From: Pseudomonas synxantha
GTDB lineage: Bacteria; Pseudomonadota; Gammaproteobacteria; Pseudomonadales; Pseudomonadaceae
NCBI RefSeq assembly: GCF_900105675.1
Contig: NZ_LT629786.1
Span: forward strand, 4,402,001 to 4,466,000
Direction of reading: 5' to 3'
Length of the DNA stretch: 64,000 nt
Shown here: positions 50,284 through 59,079 of the stretch, one piece after another
Layout of the letters: each line of letters begins with the position of its first letter
Numbering within the stretch: position 1 is the first letter of the stretch
Translations under genes and position numbers: made by a program
The notes under the pieces: model-generated
What the model saw: only the letters and a program-made list of their open reading frames with translations
What the model was told of the DNA's origin: nothing
Database searches by the model: none

Positions 50284-51913
50284 CACCCCAGCAGGCAAGC
50301 CTGCGATCAAGACGCGTCGCTTCAGCGTTTCACTGGTGTGGATCGTACCGATTGTCGCTGTGTTGGTGGGCATCTCGCTGGTGATTCACAGCGTCATGCA
50401 ACAAGGCCCGACCATCACCCTCAACTTCAAGACCGGCAGTGGCCTGGTCGCCAACAAGACCGAAGTCAAATACCGCAACGTGGTGATTGGCCAAGTCACA
50501 GGCGTCGCATTGAGCGATGACCAGAAAAGCGTCAACGCCACCGTCGAGTTGTCCAAGCAGGCGGAAAGTTTCACCCGCGAAGATTCCAAGTACTGGGTGG
50601 TGCGCCCACGTATCGGCGCAGGCGGCGTATCCGGCATCGACACCCTGCTCTCCGGTGACTATATCGGCGCCGATATCGGCCAGTCCGAGACCCGCGCCAA
50701 ACAGTTCACAGGCCTGGAAAATCCGCCGCCCATCACCTACGGCGAGCCAGGCAAGCGCTTTACCCTGCATACCCAGGGCCTGGGGTCGCTGGATATCGGC
50801 TCCCCGGTCTATTACCGCAAAATCCCCGTGGGCCAGGTGGTGGCCTATGAGCTGGACAGCGAAGGCAAGGGCGTGAATATCGAAATTTTCGTGCATGCGC
50901 CCAATGACCTGTATGTCACCGAGAACACCCGCTTCTGGAATGCCAGCGGTATCGATTTGAGCGTCGGCGCCAATGGCTTTGCGTTGAAGACCGAATCCGT
51001 GTCGTCCATGTTGATGGGCGGGATCTCCTTCCAGGCCCCACCCTACAACCCCAACGACAAGCCAGCCGAGGAAAACCGCGGTTTTGAACTGTTCGAAGAC
51101 CAGCAAAGCGCCCTCGCCCCGCCCAATGGGAAGGGGCAATACATGGTCCTGCGCTTTGACCAGGCCCTGCGCGGGCTGAAAGTCGGCGCGCCGGTGGAAT
51201 TCCTCGGCGTCGAGTTCGGTAAAGTGGTGTCGATCAACCTGGATTTCGATGCGAAGAAACGCAGCTTTCCGGTCAATGTCGGCATCGTGATCTATCCGCA
51301 ACTGCTCGGCGAAGCCCACACCAAGCTGCTCAAGGCCATGAACAATAACCCTGACGATGAGGCGGCTGGCGTGCGCCTGATCGGCAGCTTCATCGAAAAC
51401 GGCCTGCGCGCCCAGGCTCGCAGCGGTAACTTGCTGACCGGCCAGTTGTACATCGCCCTGGACTTCTACCCCAAAGCCGAGAAAGTCGCCTTTGACCCCA
51501 ACCAACGTCCGGTTGGCATTCCCACGATCCCCGGCAACCTGGAACAGTTGCAGGAGAAGCTCGAAGGCATCGTCAACAAGCTCAGCCAACTGCCTGTCGA
51601 GCGCATCGCCGGCAACCTCGACGCCAGCCTGGTCGAACTGCGCAAGGGGCTGGCGCAATTCAACGCCAAGACTCTGCCGGGTGTTCAGACGACACTGGCC
51701 GACGTGAGCAAGACCCTCCAATCAGCCAGTTCTACCCTGGCCGAAGACTCGCCGCAGCGTGAACAACTGACGCAGACCCTGGATGAACTGGCGCGCATGT
51801 CGCGCTCCTTGCGCGAACTCTCGGATTACCTTGGCCGGCATCCGGAGTCGCTGATTCGCGGTCGTCCCGATAACGCCGCGCCGACCGACCTGCAAGGACC
51901 ACCGCGCAAATGA
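50264..51913 (+). CDS. pqiB: Intermembrane transport protein PqiB (MCE domains)
   Basis: Periplasm-spanning protein of 549 residues. One membrane anchor (about 20-40, VWIVPIVAVLVGISLVI) is followed by three MCE domains, starting near residues 48 (TITLNFKTGSGLVANKTEVKY), 160 (KRFTLHTQGLGSLDIGSPVYY) and 285 (YMVLRFDQALRGLKVGAPVEF). The long C-terminal helical region (about 400-520) in E. coli forms a needle-like tube across the periplasm. The start at 50264 is chosen because GAGGAG lies 7 bases upstream; the ATG at 50249 overlaps that site. Confidence 0.94.
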   Translation: MTPHDVDTPAGKPAIKTRRFSVSLVWIVPIVAVLVGISLVIHSVMQQGPTITLNFKTGSGLVANKTEVKYRNVVIGQVTGVALSDDQKSVNATVELSKQAESFTREDSKYWVVRPRIGAGGVSGIDTLLSGDYIGADIGQSETRAKQFTGLENPPPITYGEPGKRFTLHTQGLGSLDIGSPVYYRKIPVGQVVAYELDSEGKGVNIEIFVHAPNDLYVTENTRFWNASGIDLSVGANGFALKTESVSSMLMGGISFQAPPYNPNDKPAEENRGFELFEDQQSALAPPNGKGQYMVLRFDQALRGLKVGAPVEFLGVEFGKVVSINLDFDAKKRSFPVNVGIVIYPQLLGEAHTKLLKAMNNNPDDEAAGVRLIGSFIENGLRAQARSGNLLTGQLYIALDFYPKAEKVAFDPNQRPVGIPTIPGNLEQLQEKLEGIVNKLSQLPVERIAGNLDASLVELRKGLAQFNAKTLPGVQTTLADVSKTLQSASSTLAEDSPQREQLTQTLDELARMSRSLRELSDYLGRHPESLIRGRPDNAAPTDLQGPPRK

Positions 51914-51927
51914 CCATTGGAGCCGCC

Positions 51928-52485
51928 ATGACGTTGCCGTTGAAGATCACGCTGCTGACCTCCCTGCTGCTGCTCGCAGCGTGTCGCAGTGAACCCATTG
52001 CCTTCCACACCCTGACCCCGGTGCACTGGAGCAACAGCTCGCGAGCGGATGCCGGCGGCGTGCGCATTGACAGCATCAGTGTGCCGCCCCAGGTTGACCG
52101 CGCGCAGATAGTGGTGCGCCAGGGCGACAGTGGGTTGGCGATTCTTGAAACCCAGTGGTGGGCTGCCAGCCTCGCCGACGAGCTGAGGAGCGCGTTGGTG
52201 GATCAGTTGGCCAATAGCAATCCGCAGCAGGCTGTGGCCTTGCGCGTTGAAGTACAGCGTTTTGACTCGGTCCCCGGGCGGTACGCGTTGCTCGACGTGC
52301 GCTGGCGCCTGCGACAGGTCAACGGTGATCGCCCGGCCCTGACTTGTCGCAGCACCTTGCAGTCACCCGCAGGGCCGAGCATCGACGAGCTGGTGGTGGC
52401 ACACCAGAACAACCTCAAGCGTTTCGCGGCGTTGATCAATCAGACGGTCGACACGTCACTCAAAGGCTGCCCTGCCGCCCAATAA
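51928..52485 (+). CDS. pqiC: PqiC family lipoprotein
   Basis: Outer-membrane lipoprotein of 185 residues that docks the PqiB tube. Signal LLLLAAC gives a lipidated Cys near residue 19, then an ABC-type transport auxiliary fold (VRIDSISVPPQVDRAQIVVR; WWAASLADELRSALVDQL). The ATG at 51928 follows GGAG by 5 bases and gives a compact signal; the ATG at 51910 overlaps the pqiB stop and would add six residues. It converges on the LuxR-type gene with 12 bases between stops. Confidence 0.9.
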   Translation: MTLPLKITLLTSLLLLAACRSEPIAFHTLTPVHWSNSSRADAGGVRIDSISVPPQVDRAQIVVRQGDSGLAILETQWWAASLADELRSALVDQLANSNPQQAVALRVEVQRFDSVPGRYALLDVRWRLRQVNGDRPALTCRSTLQSPAGPSIDELVVAHQNNLKRFAALINQTVDTSLKGCPAAQ

Positions 52486-52497
52486 ACCGCGATGCAC

Positions 52498-55227
52498 TCA
52501 GGCCAGCAGGCCCATGGACTTGGCTCGCGCCACCGCCTGGGTTCGACGCTCCACGCCGAGTTTGCTGTTGATATGGCTGGCGTGGGTCTTCACCGTATGC
52601 AGGGAGATAAACAGCTGGTTGCTGATTTCCTGGTTTGAACAGCCTTGCGCAATCAATTGCAACACCGCCAGTTCCCGCGTGCTCAGGGTTTCTTGATGAG
52701 GCGAGGCCTCGACCACACGGGCTTGAGGCAGCAGCGCCAGCAAGCTCTGGTTCAGCAGGCCCTGGGCCTCCTTGCCCAACTGCTCGCGCATCCAGTCCGG
52801 GTAACCCTCCAGCAACCGCTGAAATGGCTGTAGCGCGCCGCCTGCACCAGCTTCAAGTGCGCGAGCCAATACCGTCCTGGCCTTGGCCTCCTGGCCACAC
52901 TCCAGCAGGAGCTGTGCCTGCTGGGTCATGGCCATCAGGGCAATCATCTGGCGCCCACTGTCATGGGCCTGTTGCGCCAGTCGTTCGAGGCGTTGCAGTG
53001 CAATGTCGGGCTGATGGCGCGTGGCATCCAGGGCAGCTTGTTGCAGCTCGATATGCTGTGGCAGGTGCGGATGAAACTCCGGGGCGGCGGCGGCGTGCTC
53101 ACCGTTGTAGGTCTGCCCGAGCCGGCTCAGCCAGGCATCGGCCAAGTCAGTGCGCCCCTGGGCCAGCCACAATTCGCATTTGATCAGGGTGATCATCGCC
53201 AGATAGTAGATTGGCGGCACGTCCCAGATATGCATCAAGCGCTCGGCTTCGGCCAGCTCGGCAAAGGCATTGGAAAAATCGCCACGCCGGCCTTCGAAGT
53301 TGGCGATCACGCAATGCCCGATCAAAACGCTGATGTCCCGGCAAGCGCGGGCTTCGGCCAAGCCGGCGCGCAAGCGCACAAGGCCGGCTTCGGGTTGGTA
53401 ACGCGCCAGCAGCAGGTAGCCTTCATAGAGCGACAACCGCGCGCGCACGGCGTACAGCCGTTGGGGTGCCAGGCCGTGCAGGCGCTCCAGGCCCTGGCGT
53501 ACTTCGTCCAGGGAGCGCAGGATCTCGCCCCGCGCCTGCAGCACGCGGGCCCGGTCGTAATGAGCCAAAGCTTCAAACAGTGGGTTACCGACGCGCTGCG
53601 CCAGTTCCAGGGATTCGCGGTTCAGGCCCCGGGCGCGCCACAGGTCGGCATCGACTATGGCCAGGTTGGACAGGGTCGACAGGCACATCAGGCGCTGGCC
53701 GTAGCGCTTTTGCGGCAGGCTTTCCAACGCCTCATGGCAATAGCGCTGGGTCAACTCGCGATCCCCGCGCCCCCGGGCAATGATCCCGCTCAGTGCCAGC
53801 CATTGGGCCAGCATGGATTTCTGCGCGGTGGCCGATGGCGCCGGCAGGAAGCGGCTGAGGTAGCTGGACAGCTCCTGCGCCGCATCCAATTGGCACGCCA
53901 GCCCCAGTGCCCAGCTATACAGCACGATCAAGCGCGGTGTGCTGATCAGCAGACTGTCGGGCAAGTCCATCTTCCAGCGCAGCAGCATGCCGACATTCTG
54001 CTCCGCCAACAGCTGCTCTTCGGACAGGTTCTGCACCAGGTTCGCCGCCACATCCAGGTGACCGGCCCGCAGCGCCTGCTCCACCGCTTCGTCGATCAAC
54101 CCCTGGGCGTTGAACCAACGGCAGGCGCGCAAGTGCAAGCTGGCCGGCGGCAAGGTAGCGTTCTTCTCGCGGCGGGTACGCAGCAGGTCCGAAAACAAAT
54201 GGTGATAACGGTACCAATGGCCTTGTTCATCCAGAGGTACCAGAAATACCTGGTGAGCCTGCAGATAACGCAGGATTTCTGCGCTGTCATGGGCTTCGCG
54301 CACCGCGTCGCACAACTCGCTGCAAAAGCGCTCCTGGGAGGCCGTGTCGTACAGGAACCCTTGCACCTCCACGGGCAGGCAATCGATGACTTCTTCGAGC
54401 AAATAATCGCGAATCAGCCCTTCACCACCGTGCAGGCTCTGGGGCAAGGCGCCGTCACTGCCAGCTTCGGAGGCCGCCAGCAGCCAGAAGCGTAGGCCGG
54501 CGACCCAACCCTCGCTACGGCGGATCAAGTTTTCCAACGCCTCGCCGCGCAACGCACTGCTGTGCCCATCCAGCACAGCCAGGGATTCGTCATGGGTCAG
54601 GCGCAGGTCTTGCTCATGCAGTTCCAGCAGGTGCCGCGACAGGCGCAGGCGCGCCAGGTGCCAATCGGGGCGCTGCCGACTGGTAACCATAACCAACAGC
54701 CCATCGGGCAAATGGTTGAGGAAAAACTGCAGGCAGCGATCCAGCACCGGCCCCTGGGCCAGGTGGTAGTCGTCCAGCACCAGCAACAAAGGCGAGCGCG
54801 TAGACAGGTGCACCGCCAGCTCATCGAGCAGGCCATCGAGCCATTCTTCAAAGGCAAAGGGTTGATGGCGCTGGCGCATTTTCAGCAAACCGAGGGATTG
54901 GCCGCCGAGCTGTGGAAAGTACTGCTGCAAGCCGTCCAGCAGCCGTTCCAGGAAGCGCCCGGGGTCACTGTCCCTTGGGCTCAGGCCCAGCCACAGGCTT
55001 TGCCAATGGGCTGGCAGGCCCTGGCAGAACTCCACCGCCAACGAACTCTTGCCGAACCCCGCAGGGGCGCAGACCAGCAGCAGTCGCCCGTCCAGGCCGG
55101 CATTCAGCCGTTCGCACAGGCGCGGGCGCAGCACGTAGCCGTCAGGTAGCGGGGGCCTGTAGAAACGGCCTTCCAGGGTCGGAATCACCACGCTGGCAGG
55201 CCCGTGGATTCGGGACAGATCAGTCAT
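52498..55227 (-). CDS. MalT-like LuxR family ATP-dependent regulator
   Basis: Large transcription factor (LAL type) of about 909 residues. It has an N-terminal STAND ATPase with Walker A CAPAGFGKSSL near residue 55 and Walker B LLLVLDDYHLA near 150, a long helical TPR-like sensor region, and a C-terminal LuxR helix-turn-helix (about 845-905: LSTRELAVLQLIAQGCSNQEI, LHTVKTHASHINSKLGV). It needs ATP and an inducer to activate promoters. The adjacent co-directional DUF1329-DUF1302 and acyl-CoA ligase genes are the likely targets. Start 55227 is tentative; 55260 is an alternative. Confidence 0.9.
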   Translation of the reverse strand: MTDLSRIHGPASVVIPTLEGRFYRPPLPDGYVLRPRLCERLNAGLDGRLLLVCAPAGFGKSSLAVEFCQGLPAHWQSLWLGLSPRDSDPGRFLERLLDGLQQYFPQLGGQSLGLLKMRQRHQPFAFEEWLDGLLDELAVHLSTRSPLLLVLDDYHLAQGPVLDRCLQFFLNHLPDGLLVMVTSRQRPDWHLARLRLSRHLLELHEQDLRLTHDESLAVLDGHSSALRGEALENLIRRSEGWVAGLRFWLLAASEAGSDGALPQSLHGGEGLIRDYLLEEVIDCLPVEVQGFLYDTASQERFCSELCDAVREAHDSAEILRYLQAHQVFLVPLDEQGHWYRYHHLFSDLLRTRREKNATLPPASLHLRACRWFNAQGLIDEAVEQALRAGHLDVAANLVQNLSEEQLLAEQNVGMLLRWKMDLPDSLLISTPRLIVLYSWALGLACQLDAAQELSSYLSRFLPAPSATAQKSMLAQWLALSGIIARGRGDRELTQRYCHEALESLPQKRYGQRLMCLSTLSNLAIVDADLWRARGLNRESLELAQRVGNPLFEALAHYDRARVLQARGEILRSLDEVRQGLERLHGLAPQRLYAVRARLSLYEGYLLLARYQPEAGLVRLRAGLAEARACRDISVLIGHCVIANFEGRRGDFSNAFAELAEAERLMHIWDVPPIYYLAMITLIKCELWLAQGRTDLADAWLSRLGQTYNGEHAAAAPEFHPHLPQHIELQQAALDATRHQPDIALQRLERLAQQAHDSGRQMIALMAMTQQAQLLLECGQEAKARTVLARALEAGAGGALQPFQRLLEGYPDWMREQLGKEAQGLLNQSLLALLPQARVVEASPHQETLSTRELAVLQLIAQGCSNQEISNQLFISLHTVKTHASHINSKLGVERRTQAVARAKSMGLLA

Positions 55228-55371
55228 CGCCGGGCTCTTGTAGAAGGCTGTTGTCGGCATTGCAGATGTCCGCAGACTAGCGGTAAAAGCGGCGCGATTG
55301 TAGATCTTTGCAACAAATGGCTGAAAAAGAACTGCGACAAGAAATATCCCAGATGGCAGCACAAACAAAAA

Positions 55372-55461
55372 GTGGGAGGGGGCTTGCTCCCGATGGCGGT
55401 GGATCAGCCAATGCATCTATCGACTGTCGCGCCGCTATCGGGGGCAAGCCCCCTCCCACAG
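55372..55461. repeat. REPIN
   Basis: Left arm GTGGGAGGGGGCTTGCTCCC then GATGGCGG; right arm CCGCTATCGGGGGCAAGCCC then CCTCCCACAG; about 88 bases between the outer ends. It separates the LuxR-type gene from the DUF1329 gene on the same strand, and its hairpin may decouple them. Confidence 0.92.
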
Positions 55462-55478
55462 GGGTGCACTGGTGTGGG

Positions 55479-56843
55479 TTAGCGAACACCGTCCTGGCGC
55501 AGGGCCGCTGGGGTGAAGTCGCTGGTGGTGGCGGTGAAGCCGAAGTCATAGGCCTGTTTCTCTTCGTTCTTCATGCCCAAGGCCAGGTAACGGCCGGACT
55601 GCAGGTCGTAGAGGGTTTCCAGGGCGTACCACGGCACTTGCTTGTCGTAGTAGTTCTCGGCATGGGCTTCGGCGACTCGCCACAGTTGGCCGCGACCGTC
55701 GTAGTGGTCGATCACCGCCGCTTGCCAGGTGTCTTCGTCGATGAAGAAGTCACGCTTGGCGTAGATGTGGCGCTGGCCTTCCTTCAAGGTGGCGACCACG
55801 TGCCAGACACGACGTAGCTCATAGCGCGTCAGGTCCTGATTGATGTGGCCGGCCTTGATGATGTCGGCGTACTTGAGCTTGGGATCGTCGATCTTGTAGC
55901 TGTTGGAGGCGATGTAGATTTCTTTCTTACCTTCCAGCTTCCAGTCGTAGCGATCCGGCGCACCGTTATACATGTCGAGGTTGTCGGACGTACGCAGGCC
56001 GTCAGCGGCAGTACCCGGCCCGTCGTAGGACACTTGTGGCGCCCGGCGCACGCGGCGCTGGCCGGCGTTGTAGACCCACGCCGAACGCGGCTCCTTCACT
56101 TGGTCCAGAGTTTCGTGCACCAGCAGTACACCACCGGCCAGGCGGGCCGGTGCGGTGACTTGCTGCTTGAAGTAGAACAACACGTTGCCCGGGTTTTTCG
56201 GGTCGAAGTCCTTCATTTTGTCGCGGAACACGAACTGGTCGCGGAAGTACACCAGGCTGTAGGACCCGTTGGTTTGCGGAGTAGCCTGGGTGACCAGGCG
56301 GGTCACGCTGCCGCCGCGATAACGGGTGATGTGGTTCCAGATGACTTCGACGCCACTTTTTGGAATCGGGAAGGGTACGGCGGTCTCGAAGTTTTCCAGG
56401 CCGTTGCCGCCGGACACCAGGTTGGTGGTGGTAGCGTTCTTCTTGATCGAGGCAAACACATCAGCCGGCACGGTGGCACCACGGTGGGTCGGGTAAACCG
56501 GCATCTTGAAGCTGTCCGGGTAACGCTTGAACATCGCGTACTGCCCGGGGGCCAGTTTGTCCTTGTACTGCTCGACGTTCTGCGCAGTGATGGTGAACTG
56601 CGGTTGTTCACTGGCGTATGGGTTGGCCAGGAACCCCTTGGCATCCACGGCGCCGGCATTGGTGGGCAGTGGTGACCATTTAGGAATGGTGCCAGCCGCG
56701 TTGCCCGCCATCTCGGCGCCCATCGGGGTCAGGGTCGTGCCGAGCTTGGCGGCTTCATCCGCCGAGACTGCCGCCATGACGTTGCTCGCCAGGATCGACA
56801 GCCCAAGCACACCCACGTGCAACAGACTTTTAGTTATTTTCAT
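55479..56843 (-). CDS. DUF1329 domain protein, secreted
   Basis: Exported protein of 454 residues. The signal peptide (about 1-24) ends at NVMAAVSADE. The rest is the DUF1329 family, predicted to have a LolB-like periplasmic or outer-membrane-associated fold: GTTLTPMGAEMAGNAAGTIPKW, AGQRRVRRAPQVSYDGPGT and SNSYKIDDPKLKY are the conserved stretches. Its function is unknown; it is nearly always next to a DUF1302 gene, as here. The start at 56843 follows AGGAAGA; nine earlier codons are not signal-like. It lies 42 bases after the DUF1302 gene. Confidence 0.92.
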   Translation of the reverse strand: MKITKSLLHVGVLGLSILASNVMAAVSADEAAKLGTTLTPMGAEMAGNAAGTIPKWSPLPTNAGAVDAKGFLANPYASEQPQFTITAQNVEQYKDKLAPGQYAMFKRYPDSFKMPVYPTHRGATVPADVFASIKKNATTTNLVSGGNGLENFETAVPFPIPKSGVEVIWNHITRYRGGSVTRLVTQATPQTNGSYSLVYFRDQFVFRDKMKDFDPKNPGNVLFYFKQQVTAPARLAGGVLLVHETLDQVKEPRSAWVYNAGQRRVRRAPQVSYDGPGTAADGLRTSDNLDMYNGAPDRYDWKLEGKKEIYIASNSYKIDDPKLKYADIIKAGHINQDLTRYELRRVWHVVATLKEGQRHIYAKRDFFIDEDTWQAAVIDHYDGRGQLWRVAEAHAENYYDKQVPWYALETLYDLQSGRYLALGMKNEEKQAYDFGFTATTSDFTPAALRQDGVR

Positions 56844-56885
56844 ACTCTGGTCTTCCTGAATACATGCCACTTGAAAAGAGTGTGC

Positions 56886-58745
56886 TTAGAAGTTGGCGCC
56901 GAAACTCAAGGCGACAAAGTCGCGGTCATCCACAGTGCTGAACTTGCCACCAAAGAAGTTGGTGTAGGCCAGGCTCGCGGTGTAGGTGTTCTGGTATTCG
57001 GCATCCAGGCCCAGGCTGACCGCCTTGCGCCCTTCTTCAAAGTTGCCGCCGGGACCAGGCGAGTAGCCCTTGACGTCATGGGACCAGGCCACGTTGGGCT
57101 TGAGGTTGACGCCAGCGAACACGTCCGGGTATTCCCAGATGGCACGGGCACGGTAGCCCCAGGAGGTTGCGGTGGTGTAGCCGTCGTTGTTGCAGTTGGT
57201 GTTCAGGCCGGCAGCGTTGGGCAGGCCGGCGCCGTTGGCGGTGGAGTTGTTAAGCGCGGCGCAGAAGCCACCCGGCAAGGTACCTGGGCCGAACACTGGA
57301 TCACGGCCATAACGCGCCTGGGATTTGCTTTCCAGGCCCCCAACATGGGTCACACCGATTTCACCGACCGTGGTGAGGCGGCTGGCGCCCATGACTTGGT
57401 CGAAGAAGTGCGTGAAGGTGGTCTGGAACTGAGTGACTTCCTTGCGGTTGTAGCCATGCAGATCCTGGCCGGGCGAACCCTTGAGCACGGAAGCATTGCC
57501 AAAGCCTGGGATCGGCGTGACACCGGCAAACAGAATGTCGGTGGTGCTCAGTTGCACCGGAGCGTTTGGCCGATAGCTCAATTCACCACTCCAGGCGGTG
57601 CCGGTAGGCAGCGTGGTGGAGAAGCTCAAGCCATAGAGGCGGATATCTTCAGGATACTCGACGAAGTAGTTCGAACTGCCGGCGACGATCAGCGGACGCA
57701 ATGCCCCCAGCGGGCCCAAAGGACGAGTATAGGCCGCCGATGGCGCACCCTGTGCACTGAAGATCGGCGCACGGCTGTGGTAGTTCATGAAGTAGGCGCC
57801 GAACTCGGTGTCCAGCGGCTCGAAGTTGTAGTGCATGGCCACGCCGAACTGGCCGCTGTCCCGTGCGTCACGGTCCGGCCCACGGCGCACCAGCACGCCC
57901 TCGCTGTTGACGTCCACACCCAGGGCACCCAGGGTCGGCAAGGCTGCGGCCGGGATGGTCGAGCGCTTGTTCAGTACCCGCAGGTTATTGCTGCAACCAT
58001 CGGAGATCACGTCCGGCTGCGAGAAGAAGGTGCCGCAGTTATCGGTAACGGTCTGGTCCCACTCCAGTTGGTAAAACGCCTCTGCCGACAGGTTGTCGGT
58101 AAGCGTCTGGGACACATAGAACATGTTGACCGGGATCAAGCCTTCCTTGATCTCGGCGCCGGGACGACGGAACGCCGACACATCGATCGGGTTGATAGAG
58201 TTGATGCCGCCGCCGATGAAGGTACTTTCACCCCAGCTCACCACCTGCTTGCCAAACCGCACCGAGCCCGGCGCATCGGCAATCGAGTAGTTGTGGTAGA
58301 CGAACGCATCGAGGATCTGCCCGCCCGAAGACTTGGCGCCTTCCTTGCGGTTGTTGTCACTGATGTCCTTGAACTGACGGCTTTCGTCCTTGAGTTCGAA
58401 GTCGTACCAGTACTTGCCACGCACAAACACACCGGTGTCGCCGTACTTCAGTTCCAGGTCGTGGATGCCCTTGAAGATCTTCGAGAACGTCTCGCCGCGC
58501 TTGAAGTTCAAGTGGCCGTCATCGGAAGTCTGGGACAAGCCCTTGCCACCGTTGTTGGCACCGATCAGGTCGCGGTTGGGCTTGGCCGTGGACCAGCTTG
58601 CCCCGACGGAAAGCGACGAATCAAAACTCCCTTCGATTTCACCAATGTTGAAACTGACGCCGAATGCGGGCCCGGCGAGCGTAGAAGCGAGACTGACGGC
58701 CAGGGGCAGTCTTGCCCGGCGCCAGAACTGGTTTACTGAGGTCAT
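56886..58745 (-). CDS. DUF1302 family outer membrane beta-barrel protein
   Basis: Outer-membrane protein of 619 residues. The signal peptide ends around AGPAFG. The mature part is rich in alternating aromatic strands and Asn/Gly turns, begins with the DUF1302 pattern FNIGEIEGSFDSSLSVGASWSTAKPNRDLIG, contains GKQVVSWGESTFIGGGINSINPIDVSAFRRPG, and ends in a barrel-closing strand with a terminal Phe (DFVALSFGANF). The family is often found in aromatic or hydrophobic-compound catabolic loci; passage of a hydrophobic ligand is inferred. It is the first gene of the pair with DUF1329. Confidence 0.92.
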   Translation of the reverse strand: MTSVNQFWRRARLPLAVSLASTLAGPAFGVSFNIGEIEGSFDSSLSVGASWSTAKPNRDLIGANNGGKGLSQTSDDGHLNFKRGETFSKIFKGIHDLELKYGDTGVFVRGKYWYDFELKDESRQFKDISDNNRKEGAKSSGGQILDAFVYHNYSIADAPGSVRFGKQVVSWGESTFIGGGINSINPIDVSAFRRPGAEIKEGLIPVNMFYVSQTLTDNLSAEAFYQLEWDQTVTDNCGTFFSQPDVISDGCSNNLRVLNKRSTIPAAALPTLGALGVDVNSEGVLVRRGPDRDARDSGQFGVAMHYNFEPLDTEFGAYFMNYHSRAPIFSAQGAPSAAYTRPLGPLGALRPLIVAGSSNYFVEYPEDIRLYGLSFSTTLPTGTAWSGELSYRPNAPVQLSTTDILFAGVTPIPGFGNASVLKGSPGQDLHGYNRKEVTQFQTTFTHFFDQVMGASRLTTVGEIGVTHVGGLESKSQARYGRDPVFGPGTLPGGFCAALNNSTANGAGLPNAAGLNTNCNNDGYTTATSWGYRARAIWEYPDVFAGVNLKPNVAWSHDVKGYSPGPGGNFEEGRKAVSLGLDAEYQNTYTASLAYTNFFGGKFSTVDDRDFVALSFGANF

Positions 58746-58932
58746 CGACGCTACTCCATGTGCATTTTATTGTTATGGCAGTGAGTTCTGCGGCTGGATG
58801 CATGTAACGGCCGGAATACAACGATTCCAATGCCGCACGACAACCGGGCCCCCATGGCCCGAAGCACAACATCCTTGAAAAACTCTGAAAGGGACTATAG
58901 CCAGCGGTAGGTATCGCTTGATCCCTCTAAAG

Positions 58933-58948
58933 TGTGATTTGCATCACC
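58933..58948. promoter_or_regulatory. CRP/Vfr-like site upstream of the DUF1302 gene
   Basis: TGTGA, six bases, then TCACC: nine of ten key positions match the TGTGA-N6-TCACA pattern of CRP, whose Pseudomonas homologue is Vfr. The core GTGAT/ATCAC is a perfect inverted repeat. It is about 190 bases before the DUF1302 ATG and 35-45 bases before the possible -10. Binding is not shown. Confidence 0.4.
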
Positions 58949-59051
58949 AAGCCGTCTGCCACAACCCTTTCGCCACGCCGACGAAGGCCGGCGCGAGAAG
59001 GATGGCTGAAATTCGGTAAATCACAAGTAGAGCCGCAAGATAGAGCGTTGC

Positions 59052-59069
59052 CGCGCCCGAACGGGCGCG
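59052..59069 (-). terminator. GC-rich hairpin after the acyl-CoA ligase gene
   Basis: CGCGCCC and GGGCGCG form a perfect 7-base stem with a 4-base loop, 10 bases after the stop codon on the minus strand. No T run follows, so it is not a textbook intrinsic terminator; it may protect the 3' end or separate the ligase from DUF1302. Confidence 0.5.
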
Positions 59070-59079
59070 ACGAGGGGCA

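Larger units (their letters stand above)
58746..59079. other. Intergenic region between DUF1302 and acyl-CoA ligase genes
   Basis: No gene is seen in these 334 bases. A CRP/Vfr-like palindrome lies at 58933-58948. A possible -10 element TATAGT for the DUF1302 gene lies on the minus strand at 58894-58899, without a good -35, as expected for an activator-dependent promoter. A strong hairpin (CGCGCCC/GGGCGCG, 59052-59069) lies just after the acyl-CoA ligase stop. Confidence 0.65.

Noticed and set aside
52498..55416. Longer version of the LuxR-type protein beginning inside the REPIN
   Set aside because: The extra N-terminal residues are translated repeat and intergenic sequence, with no ribosome site; a start near 55227 is more credible.
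56817..58739. 640-codon plus-strand frame opposite the DUF1302 gene
   Set aside because: Shadow of a clear outer-membrane protein gene whose sense frame has a signal peptide and conserved motifs.
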